From contig NZ_VAWG01000003.1 of NCBI RefSeq assembly GCF_005869875.1, positions 62,001 through 126,000 on the forward strand: a stretch of 64,000 nucleotides of DNA, read 5' to 3'. Positions 24,544 to 33,373 of the stretch are shown piece after piece; the stretch's first letter is position 1, and each line of letters starts with the position of its first letter. Both the position numbers and the translations under genes were made by a program. This DNA is from Paenibacillus pinistramenti (GTDB lineage Bacteria > Bacillota > Bacilli > Paenibacillales > Paenibacillaceae). The notes under the pieces are model-generated. The model saw only the letters and a program-made list of their open reading frames with translations. It was not told where the DNA came from and did no database searches.

Positions 24544-26502
24544 TCACTTGGACAGCTGGTCATGTTCCAGCAGTTCAATCCATTCGTTATATTCTCTTTG
24601 GAGCTTCGCATATTCCACTTTCAGGCTCTCCAGCTCTTCCTGCTGATTGGAAGCCCGCTCCAGATTCAGTTCTTTCTCGGCCAGAAGCAGACGGTATTCA
24701 TGCGAGACCATTTCAAACTGATCGCCGATCAGCTGCAGCTGCTCCTGGAGCTTCCTGCTCTCTTCTTCCGAAGCCTCTGCCCGCTTCATGAGCTGCTCCG
24801 TTTGTTCACGTCCTGCCGCCGCTTCCTGCTGCCACTCCGTCATTTGACTGCGGAGCTCCTCTTCCGCTTCCAGCCTTGCACGCTCTTTCTGCTCGGCTTC
24901 TTCCACCAGGCTCCGCAGGCGTGCAGACTGCTCACGTTCGGATGTGAGCTCAGCTTCCCGTTCATCCACCAGCGCAGCGTATTCTTCCGTTTCACCGGCT
25001 TGCTGCTCGAGTGCCGCCTTGAGCGTCCCAACTTCCTGCTGAAGTTCATCTGTCTGACGGCTCAGGTCCTGCGCTTTCTGCATTTCGGATAATGCCTGCT
25101 CACCATTGCGTTCCGCAGCCAGCCTCGCTTCTTCAAGCTCATCGGTTAATCCGTTCATCTCTGCAAAGACCTGCGCCAGCTGAGCATCACGCTCCGCTAG
25201 CTTCTCCTGCAGCTCTTTAAGCTCCTCCGACAGTTTGTCTCTGTCTGCAGCCCACTTCCGCCGCTCTTCCACCACTGCATCAAGCTCGGAAAGCGCCTGG
25301 CGGAGTTCTTCCGCATGCTGGGCAAGGTCTTTTTTGAGATGAGACTGTTCTTCCGCCAGCTGCTCGCGTTCAGCAGCCAGGCTTCGGCGCTCATCCATCA
25401 TGGATTCTATTTCAGCAAGGGCCTGCTGCAGCTCGCTCTCTCCAGCCGCCGCTGCTTCTTTGACCGACTGCAGCTCCTCCTGGTAAGCGGACAACCCGTT
25501 CTCAAGCGCTTCATTATGCTCGGAAGCCTGCTGCAGGCTCTGCTCCAGCCGTTCAACCTCCTGAGTCCGGCTATCTGCCAGCTCCCTCCAGGTCTGCGCA
25601 TCCTTTGCCGCCTGGGCCGATTCCAAAGACAGCTGCTCTTCACGGCGTCCGGCGCTTTCCATCTGCTGCTTCAGTCTGCGCTTCTCCTCATGGGAGGCTG
25701 CGAGGTTGGCCTGGGTGTCTTTGAGCTGCTTCTCCAGGCTTTCCAGCCGGGATTTGTACTGCTGCTCGATCTTGGCCCGTTCCTGTTTATTCTGATTATC
25801 CAGCAGGAGAAGTTTATCCTTATGCTGGTTCTCCAGCTGTGTCAGCTTCTCCTTGTGCTGTTGTTCAAGCTTAGCGAGCTCTTCCTTAAGCTGCTTCGCT
25901 TCGTTTGAAACGGCCGTCTCCTGACTGCGGGCTTCCTGCAGCTGCTGGATTAATGCAGACTGCGCATCCTTCGACTGCTTCAGCTCCATCTCCAGATTCT
26001 TCTGCTGCGCCTCGATCCGCCCTTTAGCGCTCTTCAGATCTCCAGCCATCTTCTCGGCCTCGGCAAGCGCTGCGGATTTCTGCTCGCCGGCTGCCTCCAG
26101 CTGCTTCAGGCTGTTCTCCAGCTTTGCGAGCTTGTCTGCCGCTTCAGCTGATTCAGCTTTCAGATGGGAACGCTCCTCCTGCAGGTTTACGTAACGCTCC
26201 TGCTGCTTGACTGCCTGTTCCTGGAGAACAGCTATTTCTCTCTTCAGCGCCTCCCTGCTCTCCGCAAGCTCGGAAAGCTGGCTCTGCAGCTCTTCAATTT
26301 GAACCGCTTCTTCCGCCATATGAACGGCGGCCAATACCGCAAGCCGCGGGGTATCCAAATACTGATGGGCTTTCGCAATGGCACGCATGCGCTCATCCAC
26401 ATGACTTGCAACCTGCTTCATATATTCGGCGTTACTGCCGACAATTTTATAGGATGTTCCATAAATTTCAACTGCAACACTGACTCGTTCTGATTTAGCC
26501 AC
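24544..26502 (-). CDS. zapA: ZapA-domain protein with very long coiled-coil extension
   Basis: 652 residues. The first 80 are a ZapA domain (VSVAVEIYGTSYKIVGS ... MAEEAVQIEELQ), which in ordinary ZapA (about 85 aa) binds and bundles FtsZ. The remaining ~570 residues are almost uninterrupted heptad-rich Glu/Gln/Leu/Lys coiled coil. It ends in LQREYNEWIELLEHDQLSK. GTG 26502 follows GAAGGAGG, giving a start that removes 22 codons of the open frame. It lies downstream of pheT, the same neighbourhood as zapA in Bacillus, but after a terminator. It is presumably an elongated FtsZ-ring scaffold. Confidence 0.88.
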   Translation of the reverse strand: MAKSERVSVAVEIYGTSYKIVGSNAEYMKQVASHVDERMRAIAKAHQYLDTPRLAVLAAVHMAEEAVQIEELQSQLSELAESREALKREIAVLQEQAVKQQERYVNLQEERSHLKAESAEAADKLAKLENSLKQLEAAGEQKSAALAEAEKMAGDLKSAKGRIEAQQKNLEMELKQSKDAQSALIQQLQEARSQETAVSNEAKQLKEELAKLEQQHKEKLTQLENQHKDKLLLLDNQNKQERAKIEQQYKSRLESLEKQLKDTQANLAASHEEKRRLKQQMESAGRREEQLSLESAQAAKDAQTWRELADSRTQEVERLEQSLQQASEHNEALENGLSAYQEELQSVKEAAAAGESELQQALAEIESMMDERRSLAAEREQLAEEQSHLKKDLAQHAEELRQALSELDAVVEERRKWAADRDKLSEELKELQEKLAERDAQLAQVFAEMNGLTDELEEARLAAERNGEQALSEMQKAQDLSRQTDELQQEVGTLKAALEQQAGETEEYAALVDEREAELTSEREQSARLRSLVEEAEQKERARLEAEEELRSQMTEWQQEAAAGREQTEQLMKRAEASEEESRKLQEQLQLIGDQFEMVSHEYRLLLAEKELNLERASNQQEELESLKVEYAKLQREYNEWIELLEHDQLSK

Positions 26503-26616
26503 TACGCTGTGCCTCCTTCGTTCTTCTGTTTGTTCCTGATGTAAATGATGCACGCTCGAAAACGGCATAGCCGTCTTTGTTATAAAGAATCCGAATGAGC
26601 TTCAATGCGGGTATGT

Positions 26617-26669
26617 AAAAAAAGAAAACCGCACGAACCCACTCTTGTAATAAGAGGATTCGATGCGGC
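26617..26669 (-). terminator. terminator of pheS-pheT
   Basis: GGCCGCATCGAATCCTCTT pairs with AAGAGTGGGTTCGTGCGG, with a few mismatches, followed by TTTTCTTTTTTT on the minus strand. Confidence 0.85.
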
Positions 26670-26685
26670 CTTCTCTGATTCCTGC

Positions 26686-29127
26686 CTATTTTCTTAATTC
26701 TGCGCCGAAAGTTTGCTCAAGCGCAGCAACAGCGCGTCCGTGCACTTCCGTAATTTCTTCATCGGTAAGCGTACGCTCCATATGCCGGTATACCAGGGAC
26801 AGAGCGATGCTCTTTTTCCCTTCGCCAAGCTTGCTGCCAGTGAACACGTCAAATACCTGAACCTTCTCCAGCAGCTCGCCCGCACTGTCCTCGATTGCTT
26901 TGATGAGGCTGGCAGCGGTCACTTCATTTGCTACGACAACTGCAATATCTCTTTGGACGGAAGGGAATCTTGGGAGATCGCGGTATTCGATCGCCCGTGT
27001 ATCTGCGGTAAACAACGGCTCCAGCTTCAGCTCCGCCACGTACGTATCGTCCAGCTCTTTGCTGCGCTGAAGATCCGGATGCATTTGGCCGAGAACTCCG
27101 ATCCGCTGCTTGCTGTGGCTGTTATCCAGGAAAATCGATGCCGAACGGCCCGGGTGGAACCCTTCCGGACGGTCTGCCTCATAAGTGATCTGTCCGGTAA
27201 GTCCAAGGAAGCCCACTACCGATTCAACCGCCCCCTTAAGGTCATAGAAATCGACTTTGTCTGACGCGGAATTCCATTGTTTTTCCTGGCGGAGCCCTGT
27301 GATCAGAATGCCCAGCATCGGAATTTCTTTCGGCTGTACCGTAAGTTCCGGCTCTTCGTTCTGGAATACGGACCCGATCTCAAACAAAGCCAAGTTCTCC
27401 TGCTTCCGGTTCCGGTTAAAAACGGCAACGTCCACCAGCTGCGGGATCAGGCTTGTGCGCAGCACACTGCGGTCCTCGCTCATCGGCATGGCCAGCTTGA
27501 CGGAGTGGCGTCCCTCTCTCAACGCCGGGAACAGCGTTTCAGCCTCCCGGTTGGCAAAAGAGTAGCTGATGACTTCCTGCAGCCCGCCGTTTGTCAGCAT
27601 CGTGCGGATTCCGCGGCGAAGCAGCTGCGGCTTGGAGTAACCGCCCTGTGTTGTAGGTCCTTCAATCGCGGTTGTCGGAATTTTATCGTAGCCGTATAAA
27701 CGGGCCACCTCTTCGATCAGATCTACATCGCGGGTAATATCGCCGCGGCGGGTTGGAACCTTCACTTCCAGCACATTATCCGGCAAATCTCCGCATTCGA
27801 AGTGCAGTCTTGCCAGAATCGTCTTGGCCTCCAGGGACGAAATCTCGGTTCCCAGGAATTGATTCAGCTTGGTCAGGGATAACGGAATGACGAGCGGTTC
27901 GGTTCCGTCTCCGCCGCTTTCCACAATTCCCTGCTGAACGGTGCAGCCTGCATACTCTGCAATCAGCGCGGCCGCCCGGTTAAGCGCCGGAATGACCCGC
28001 GCAGGATCTACTTCCTTCTCAAACCGCTGGGAGGCTTCGGAACGCAGTCCAAAGTGACGCGATGCCTTCCGTACGGCACCTCCGTCGAATTTGGCGGATT
28101 CCAGCACGATGTTTACCGTATTCTCTGTAACCTCCGAGTTAGCCCCTCCCATTACGCCAGCAAGGCCGATCGGCTTCTCGGCATCTGCGATCAGCAGCGC
28201 GCCAGCCGGAACTTTGCGTTCCTGGCCATCCAGGGTTTCAATCGTTTCTCCCTCAAGGGCTGCGCGGACTTCAATTTGGCTGCCTGCAATGCGGTCAGCA
28301 TCATAAGCATGGAGAGGCTGGCCATACTCCAGCATGACATAGTTCGTAACGTCAACCACATTGTTGATCGGACGGACGCCTGCCGCCATCAGCCGGTTTT
28401 GCATCCACTGCGGAGAAGGGCCGATCTTCACGCCGGAAATGACCCGCACGGCAAAATGGCTGCACAGCTCCGGATTGCTTATTTTTACAGAGATCGAATC
28501 CGAGGCAAGGGAAGCGTTCTCTGCTACTTTGGCTTCAGGCAGCTTCACATCACGCGCCAGAATGGCACCTACTTCATAAGCCGCTCCCAGCATGCTCAGA
28601 CAGTCGGAACGGTTCGGCGTCAAGTCGAAGTCCATAATCTGATCGTTCAGATTCAAGATCTGCTCAATCGGAGTGCCGATTGTCGTCTCCGGCGGAAGCA
28701 CCAGAATGCCTTCCTGCTGGTCCTTTGGCAGCAGCTTGTCGTTCAGGCCAAGCTCCTTGGCGGAGCAAACCATGCCCTGAGACGCTACACCGCGCAGCTT
28801 CGCTTTCTTGATCTCCAGGCCGCCGGGAAGCTTCGCTCCAACGAGTGCAATCGGCACCTTCTGCCCGGCGTCAATATTTTTCGCACCGCAGACGATTTGC
28901 AGCTCTTCTTCCTGACCGGCATCCACCGTAACCACATTCAGCTTATCCGCATCCGGATGCTTTTCTTTCGTTTTGACATAACCGACTACGACTTTGGTTA
29001 CCCCTTTGTTCAGGGACTCCACACTGTCAATTTCAATACCGGAACGGGTAATTTGCTCTGCGAGCTCGTTAATATCCACATTTTCCAGCGATATATAATC
29101 AGACAACCAAGAGGTTGATACTTTCAT
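26686..29127 (-). CDS. pheT: phenylalanyl-tRNA synthetase beta subunit
   Basis: 813 residues, normal length. N-terminal tRNA-binding (EMAP/OB) domain (VVGYVKTKEKHPDADKLNVV), then B3/B4 editing and B5 domains, and a C-terminal ferredoxin-like anticodon-binding domain (YRDLPRFPSVQRDIAVVV). Works with PheS as an alpha2-beta2 enzyme charging tRNA-Phe. ATG 29127 follows AAAGGAGATG. It lies 36 bases after pheS under a common T-box. Confidence 0.98.
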   Translation of the reverse strand: MKVSTSWLSDYISLENVDINELAEQITRSGIEIDSVESLNKGVTKVVVGYVKTKEKHPDADKLNVVTVDAGQEEELQIVCGAKNIDAGQKVPIALVGAKLPGGLEIKKAKLRGVASQGMVCSAKELGLNDKLLPKDQQEGILVLPPETTIGTPIEQILNLNDQIMDFDLTPNRSDCLSMLGAAYEVGAILARDVKLPEAKVAENASLASDSISVKISNPELCSHFAVRVISGVKIGPSPQWMQNRLMAAGVRPINNVVDVTNYVMLEYGQPLHAYDADRIAGSQIEVRAALEGETIETLDGQERKVPAGALLIADAEKPIGLAGVMGGANSEVTENTVNIVLESAKFDGGAVRKASRHFGLRSEASQRFEKEVDPARVIPALNRAAALIAEYAGCTVQQGIVESGGDGTEPLVIPLSLTKLNQFLGTEISSLEAKTILARLHFECGDLPDNVLEVKVPTRRGDITRDVDLIEEVARLYGYDKIPTTAIEGPTTQGGYSKPQLLRRGIRTMLTNGGLQEVISYSFANREAETLFPALREGRHSVKLAMPMSEDRSVLRTSLIPQLVDVAVFNRNRKQENLALFEIGSVFQNEEPELTVQPKEIPMLGILITGLRQEKQWNSASDKVDFYDLKGAVESVVGFLGLTGQITYEADRPEGFHPGRSASIFLDNSHSKQRIGVLGQMHPDLQRSKELDDTYVAELKLEPLFTADTRAIEYRDLPRFPSVQRDIAVVVANEVTAASLIKAIEDSAGELLEKVQVFDVFTGSKLGEGKKSIALSLVYRHMERTLTDEEITEVHGRAVAALEQTFGAELRK

Positions 29128-29163
29128 TGTTCACATCTCCTTTGGGCTTTGGGCTCCATACAA

Positions 29164-30198
29164 TTAGTGACGGGCGAATTGTTCCAGGAAGCGGATGTCG
29201 TTGTTATAGAAATGACGGATATCATCAACGCCGTATTTCAGCATCGCAATCCGTTCTACCCCCATACCAAACGCGAACCCGGTATACTGCTCCGGATCAT
29301 AACCGCCCATTTCCAGCACACGCGGATGCACCATGCCGCTGCCCAGGATCTCCAGCCAGCCTGAGTTTTTGCATACCCGGCAGCCTTTACCGCCGCACTT
29401 CACGCAGGTTACGTCAACTTCAATACTTGGTTCAGTGAATGGGAAAAAGCTTGGACGAAGCCGAATCTGGGTATTCGGCCCAAACATTTTCCGGCTGAAC
29501 TGCAGCAGTGTTCCTTTCAAGTCGCTCATCCGAATGTTCTTGCCGATCACAAGGCCTTCGATCTGATTGAACTGGAAGGAATGGGTTGCATCGTCATCAT
29601 CGCGGCGGTACACTTTGCCCGGGCAGATGATTTTTACCGGAACTTCGCCTTCCATCGCTTTCATGGTGCGTGCCTGAACCGGAGACGTCTGCGTACGCAT
29701 CAGCAGATCCTCGGTCAAATAGAAGGAATCCTGCATATCGCGTGCCGGATGGTTCTTAGGCAGATTCAAGGCTTCAAAGTTGAAGTAATCCGTTTCAACC
29801 TCAGGACCTTCCGCAATCGTGTAGCCCATCCCGATAAAAATATCCTCGATCTCCTGGATAATCCGGTTCAGCGGATGCACGCCCCCCTGCTTCAGCGGGC
29901 GGCCCGGCAGCGTAACATCCAGCTTCTCAGCAGCAAGGCGGCGCTCCGTTTCAAGCTGCTCAAACTTCTGCTGCTTCTCTTCAATAACAGCTTCAATGGC
30001 CCCGCGAACCTCGTTACCCACCTGCCCGATAACAGGACGCTCTTCCGCGCTTAAAGAACCCATTCCGCGCAGGATTTCCGTCAGGGCCCCTTTCTTGCCC
30101 AAGTACTTGACTCTCAGATCATTTAGCTGACCGGCATCCGCTGCTCCACTCAGCTCGGACAATGCTTCCTGCTTCAGCTGTTCCAAACGTTCTCTCAT
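29164..30198 (-). CDS. pheS: phenylalanyl-tRNA synthetase alpha subunit
   Basis: 344 residues, normal length. N-terminal coiled coil ([16 protein letters not shown]) followed by the class II catalytic core with [12 protein letters not shown] (motif 2 region) and the motif 3 [14 protein letters not shown], which binds ATP. TAGGAGG lies seven bases before ATG 30198. The open frame extends to 30321, but the extra 41 residues fall inside the T-box terminator. Confidence 0.98.
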   Translation of the reverse strand: MRERLEQLKQEALSELSGAADAGQLNDLRVKYLGKKGALTEILRGMGSLSAEERPVIGQVGNEVRGAIEAVIEEKQQKFEQLETERRLAAEKLDVTLPGRPLKQGGVHPLNRIIQEIEDIFIGMGYTIAEGPEVETDYFNFEALNLPKNHPARDMQDSFYLTEDLLMRTQTSPVQARTMKAMEGEVPVKIICPGKVYRRDDDDATHSFQFNQIEGLVIGKNIRMSDLKGTLLQFSRKMFGPNTQIRLRPSFFPFTEPSIEVDVTCVKCGGKGCRVCKNSGWLEILGSGMVHPRVLEMGGYDPEQYTGFAFGMGVERIAMLKYGVDDIRHFYNNDIRFLEQFARH

Positions 30199-30227
30199 GT
30201 CAAACCTCCTAATTAATGGTTGCAAAC

Positions 30228-30573
30228 AAAAAAGGCCTTCTCTCCCGGAAAGGGACGAAAAGACCGTGGTACCACCCTTGTTAGAGATCAACTTGGCGGT
30301 TTGCCAGCCATAAATAAGCAAACTTTCGCAGTTTATCTCTCACTCATCGAAATAACGGTTCGCTGCCGGTATCCTCTACTGAAGCCTGCCAAACGGACCA
30401 GGCGGTTCAAGGAACTGCTCCGGAGTGAATTTCAGTCAGCCTGATTCTGTAGAAACGCTCTCAATCTGCGGCGTTCCCTCCCTGTAAAGAGGCACTGCTT
30501 ACTTGTCTCCATCTTCGCATTACATTATTGGTTTAATGGAATTAACTATACCGGAAACCCGGCAAAAACACTA
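30228..30573 (-). ncRNA. T-box leader of pheS-pheT
   Basis: AGGGTGGTACCACGG (30269-30283 region) is followed by a strong terminator ending in TTTTTTG (30228-30270). A TTC triplet (30427-30429) followed by ACTCCGGAG fits a Phe specifier. The leader begins near 30573. Confidence 0.92.
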
Positions 30574-30579
30574 TAGACT

Positions 30580-30608
30580 ATTATAGGCAATGCTAAGGTT
30601 GATCGCAA
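30580..30608 (-). promoter_or_regulatory. sigma-A promoter of the pheS leader
   Basis: -35 TTGCGA (30603-30608) and -10 TATAAT (30580-30585), 17 bases apart on the minus strand. Confidence 0.65.
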
Positions 30609-30694
30609 GAGCTGTTTAGGACGATTTGTAACTTTGCGGGATTCCTGGTGCGTCCCTCTGTTCTGTATTCTCTGCATTTTACCCTGGAATTGTG

Positions 30695-31165
30695 TTATTC
30701 TGCGCCTCCATGACCGTGGCTGAAGTTGGCCTTCTGGTCACCGTAGTACGTATCCGCGCTGCTCTGAATACCATAGAAGTGCTCTTCCCCGGCTGTTTCT
30801 CCGTCTTCAAAATAATTGGAGTAAACGGCATTATGCCGCTGGAAGATCTGATACACCTCGCCGCTCTCCCGGCTGCCTTCATCGGCTACAAGAAGATAAC
30901 GTCCTTCATTCATATGCTGGTCAAAAATAGCGGATTCTTTATCCGGAAGCTCCGTCCCGATGATTTCAACGATCGTCAGGACCGAATCGGTGCCCCCGAT
31001 TTCAAAAGATCTTACGCCCGAAATGTCTTGCTCCGTCAGCAGTTCCGTCCTGTAATTTCTCAGCAGAGAAAGCTGGTCTTCCGCAAACCCTAATTTTCTG
31101 AGCTCCCCAACTGAAGCTATTGCATCTTCCGGTGATGTAAATACACCAATCCATTTTTTGGACAT
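30695..31165 (-). CDS. general stress protein (YflT/17M family)
   Basis: 156 residues. The N-terminus WIGVFTSPEDAIASVGELRKLGF is the YflT-type ('heat-induced stress protein') domain, with a central VRSFEIGGTDSVLT and a His/Gly tail (SHGHGGAE). In B. subtilis such genes belong to the sigma-B general stress regulon. A sigma-B-like promoter (31205-31229) stands 40 bases upstream. GAGGAGG precedes ATG. The biochemical role is unknown. No convincing terminator follows. Confidence 0.82.
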   Translation of the reverse strand: MSKKWIGVFTSPEDAIASVGELRKLGFAEDQLSLLRNYRTELLTEQDISGVRSFEIGGTDSVLTIVEIIGTELPDKESAIFDQHMNEGRYLLVADEGSRESGEVYQIFQRHNAVYSNYFEDGETAGEEHFYGIQSSADTYYGDQKANFSHGHGGAE

Positions 31166-31204
31166 GCCGATAACCTCCTCAGATGTAGTGGCTATAGGCT
31201 GTTA

Positions 31205-31229
31205 TTACCCGCTGCACCGGTTTATAAAC
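31205..31229 (-). promoter_or_regulatory. sigma-B-like promoter of the stress gene
   Basis: GTTTAT (31224-31229), 13 bases, GGGTAA (31205-31210) on the minus strand. It matches the sigma-B consensus GTTTAA-N12-14-GGGTAT with one change in each box. Start site about 30 bases before the ATG. Confidence 0.6.
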
Positions 31230-31266
31230 TTCCGTCTGAATCTGACAAATCCACTGCATGATGTGT

Positions 31267-31305
31267 AAAAAATAATAAACCCGCAAAGCATCAGCTTCGC
31301 GGGTT
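31267..31305 (-). terminator. terminator of the nucleoside ABC transporter operon
   Basis: AACCCGCGAAGC and GCTTTGCGGGTT arms with a short loop, then an ATTATTTTTTAC tail on the minus strand. Confidence 0.8.
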
Positions 31306-31333
31306 CGGTTCTTGAACTGCGTTAAAGCAAACG

Positions 31334-32296
31334 TCAGCGTTTCCCCGGGTCATAAGGCTGACCCAATGCAGCAGGAGCCGCCGAGCGGCCGACAGCCGCT
31401 ACCAGAACGATAATCGTCAGCAAGTACGGCAGCATGTAGATGAATTCCTGAGGAATATCCTTGGACCAGGAGAACAGCGTAACGTAGGTCCGCACAGCCT
31501 GTGACAGACCAAAGAATGCCGCAGCCCCAAATGCGCCAATCGGATTCCATTTTCCGAAGATCATTGCCGCAATCGCGATATAACCTTGACCGGAAATCGT
31601 ATTGTGCGCAAAGGTACTTGTAGTCGTCAGCGTAACCGTTGCTCCGCCCAATGCAGCCAGGGCGCCGCTGATCATTACGCCGATATAACGCATCCGGTTG
31701 ACGTTGATCCCGGCCGTATCAGCTGCGCTGGGATGCTCGCCGACCGCACGGAGGCGAAGGCCGAACGGTGTTTTAAACAGCACATAGAATGCAACAAACA
31801 CAAGAACGATTGCAATGTAGGTCGTAGGGTAGTTATGGAACAGCCCTTCACCGATAATCGGAATGCTCGACAAGCCCGGAATGGCAACTTTGTTAAAGAC
31901 CTGCGTCAGCAGAGGCGTTTCGCCATTTCCGTCAAAAATCAACTTTACAAAATACAGCGTAGCACCTGCAGCAAGGAAGTTGATTACGATACCGCTGATC
32001 GTCTGATCCGCTTTAAACGTAATGGAGGCGACCGCATGGATGAGTGAGGTGATAACCCCAAGCACGATAGCTGCAATCAAGCCAATCCAAGGCGCAGCGG
32101 AACCCATTCCGGCATCTTCGGCATAATAAGTGGCTACAGCCGCCGCAAATGCTCCAAACATCATGAAGCCTTCAAGGCCCAGGTTCGTAACCCCGGAACG
32201 CTCGGAGAAAATCCCGCCCAGAGCTGCAAAGATCAGCGCCGTTGAAAAGACAAGCGTTGTATTCATTAATTGTCCCAGTGTCGTTACCCAATCCAT
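31334..32296 (-). CDS. nupQ: nucleoside ABC transporter permease (NupQ-like)
   Basis: 320 residues, about eight to nine membrane segments, with the family stretch VGEHPSAADTAGINVNRMRY and the N-terminal FAALGGIFSERSGVTNLGLEG. One of two permeases of a BMP-type (basic membrane protein) ABC importer for nucleosides. Its ATG is adjacent to the stop of the other permease. The nup name is by family and gene order (binding protein, ATPase, two permeases), as in B. subtilis yufN-O-P-Q; ligand not proven. Confidence 0.88.
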   Translation of the reverse strand: MDWVTTLGQLMNTTLVFSTALIFAALGGIFSERSGVTNLGLEGFMMFGAFAAAVATYYAEDAGMGSAAPWIGLIAAIVLGVITSLIHAVASITFKADQTISGIVINFLAAGATLYFVKLIFDGNGETPLLTQVFNKVAIPGLSSIPIIGEGLFHNYPTTYIAIVLVFVAFYVLFKTPFGLRLRAVGEHPSAADTAGINVNRMRYIGVMISGALAALGGATVTLTTTSTFAHNTISGQGYIAIAAMIFGKWNPIGAFGAAAFFGLSQAVRTYVTLFSWSKDIPQEFIYMLPYLLTIIVLVAAVGRSAAPAALGQPYDPGKR

Positions 32297-33373
32297 TTAC
32301 AACACCTTCTCTTTCTTGCGTTTAAAGTAAAACGGCTTGATAATCCCACGCACAATGCCTTGTGCCGCAATAAAGAAAATGATCGAGCCGATAACGATAC
32401 GGATCAATTCCGGAGGCACACCTGCACCAAAGCTCATACCTGCAGATCCATATGTCAAAGTACCAAACAACAGGGCGCCGAGCAGAATACCAAACGGATT
32501 GTTCATACCGATAAGCCCCACCGCGATGCCGTCAAAGCCTGTACCGGGCGAACCGGACATGATGGACTGGTAATGGAATACTCCCAGGATTTGAAAGGCG
32601 CCGGCAAGACCGGCAAAGATTCCGCTGATAAACATCGCTTTCACGACGTTGCGGCCTACGTTCATCCCCGCATATTGAGCTGCGTTCGGGTTGTTACCGA
32701 CAGCGCGAAGCTCAAAGCCTTGTTTCGTCTTCCACATGAAGTAATAGAAGAATACCGAGCAAAGAACCGCAATGAGCATTCCCCAGTGAATACGGGCACT
32801 GTCCATCAGATCCGACAGCCATGGGAACGAAACCGATGCTGTAGGCAGAATATCTTCCGAACGCTGTTTGCCTTCCATCAACAGGAAGTGTCTCACAATA
32901 AAGTTCGCCAGATAAAGCGCGATCCAGTTCAGCATGATACTTGTAATAACCTCGTTAACGCCGCGTTTAGCTTTCAGGTAGCCAACCAGCGCTGCCCAAA
33001 TGCCGCCAAACAGCCCGCCTGCAATCACTGCAAGAGGAGCGTGAATATAAATAGGAAGACCATGAACCTTAATCCCGATTACGCTGGCCGCAGTCATCCC
33101 GACAATAAACTGTCCTTCACCGCCGATGTTAAACAATCCCGCCCGGGCTGCAAAAGCAAAGGCGAAACCGGTCAAGATCAGCGGTGTAATTTCACGCAGC
33201 GTTTCCCCGAAATCGTAGGTGTTGCCGAATACCTGGCTAAACAGCGATTTGTAAGCCAGCAGAGGCTCATAGCCCCCGATCAGCATAACAACAGCACCAA
33301 CAATCAGCCCCAGCACAATGGCAATAATAGAGATTGCTCCACTGCCTGAAAATAATTTCAAAATTTTACTCAT
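32297..33373 (-). CDS. nupP: nucleoside ABC transporter permease (NupP-like)
   Basis: 358 residues with about eight to ten membrane segments. FAFAARAGLFNIGGEGQFIVG and LRAVGNNPNAAQYAGMNVGR are characteristic of this permease family. It overlaps the end of the ATPase gene by eight bases and is directly followed by nupQ, so the three are translationally linked. Pairs with NupQ to form the membrane channel. Confidence 0.88.
   Translation of the reverse strand: MSKILKLFSGSGAISIIAIVLGLIVGAVVMLIGGYEPLLAYKSLFSQVFGNTYDFGETLREITPLILTGFAFAFAARAGLFNIGGEGQFIVGMTAASVIGIKVHGLPIYIHAPLAVIAGGLFGGIWAALVGYLKAKRGVNEVITSIMLNWIALYLANFIVRHFLLMEGKQRSEDILPTASVSFPWLSDLMDSARIHWGMLIAVLCSVFFYYFMWKTKQGFELRAVGNNPNAAQYAGMNVGRNVVKAMFISGIFAGLAGAFQILGVFHYQSIMSGSPGTGFDGIAVGLIGMNNPFGILLGALLFGTLTYGSAGMSFGAGVPPELIRIVIGSIIFFIAAQGIVRGIIKPFYFKRKKEKVL

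Noticed and set aside
32270-33349. 359-codon plus-strand frame opposite nupP
   Set aside because: Shadow of a permease gene; His/Lys/Arg-rich nonsense composition.
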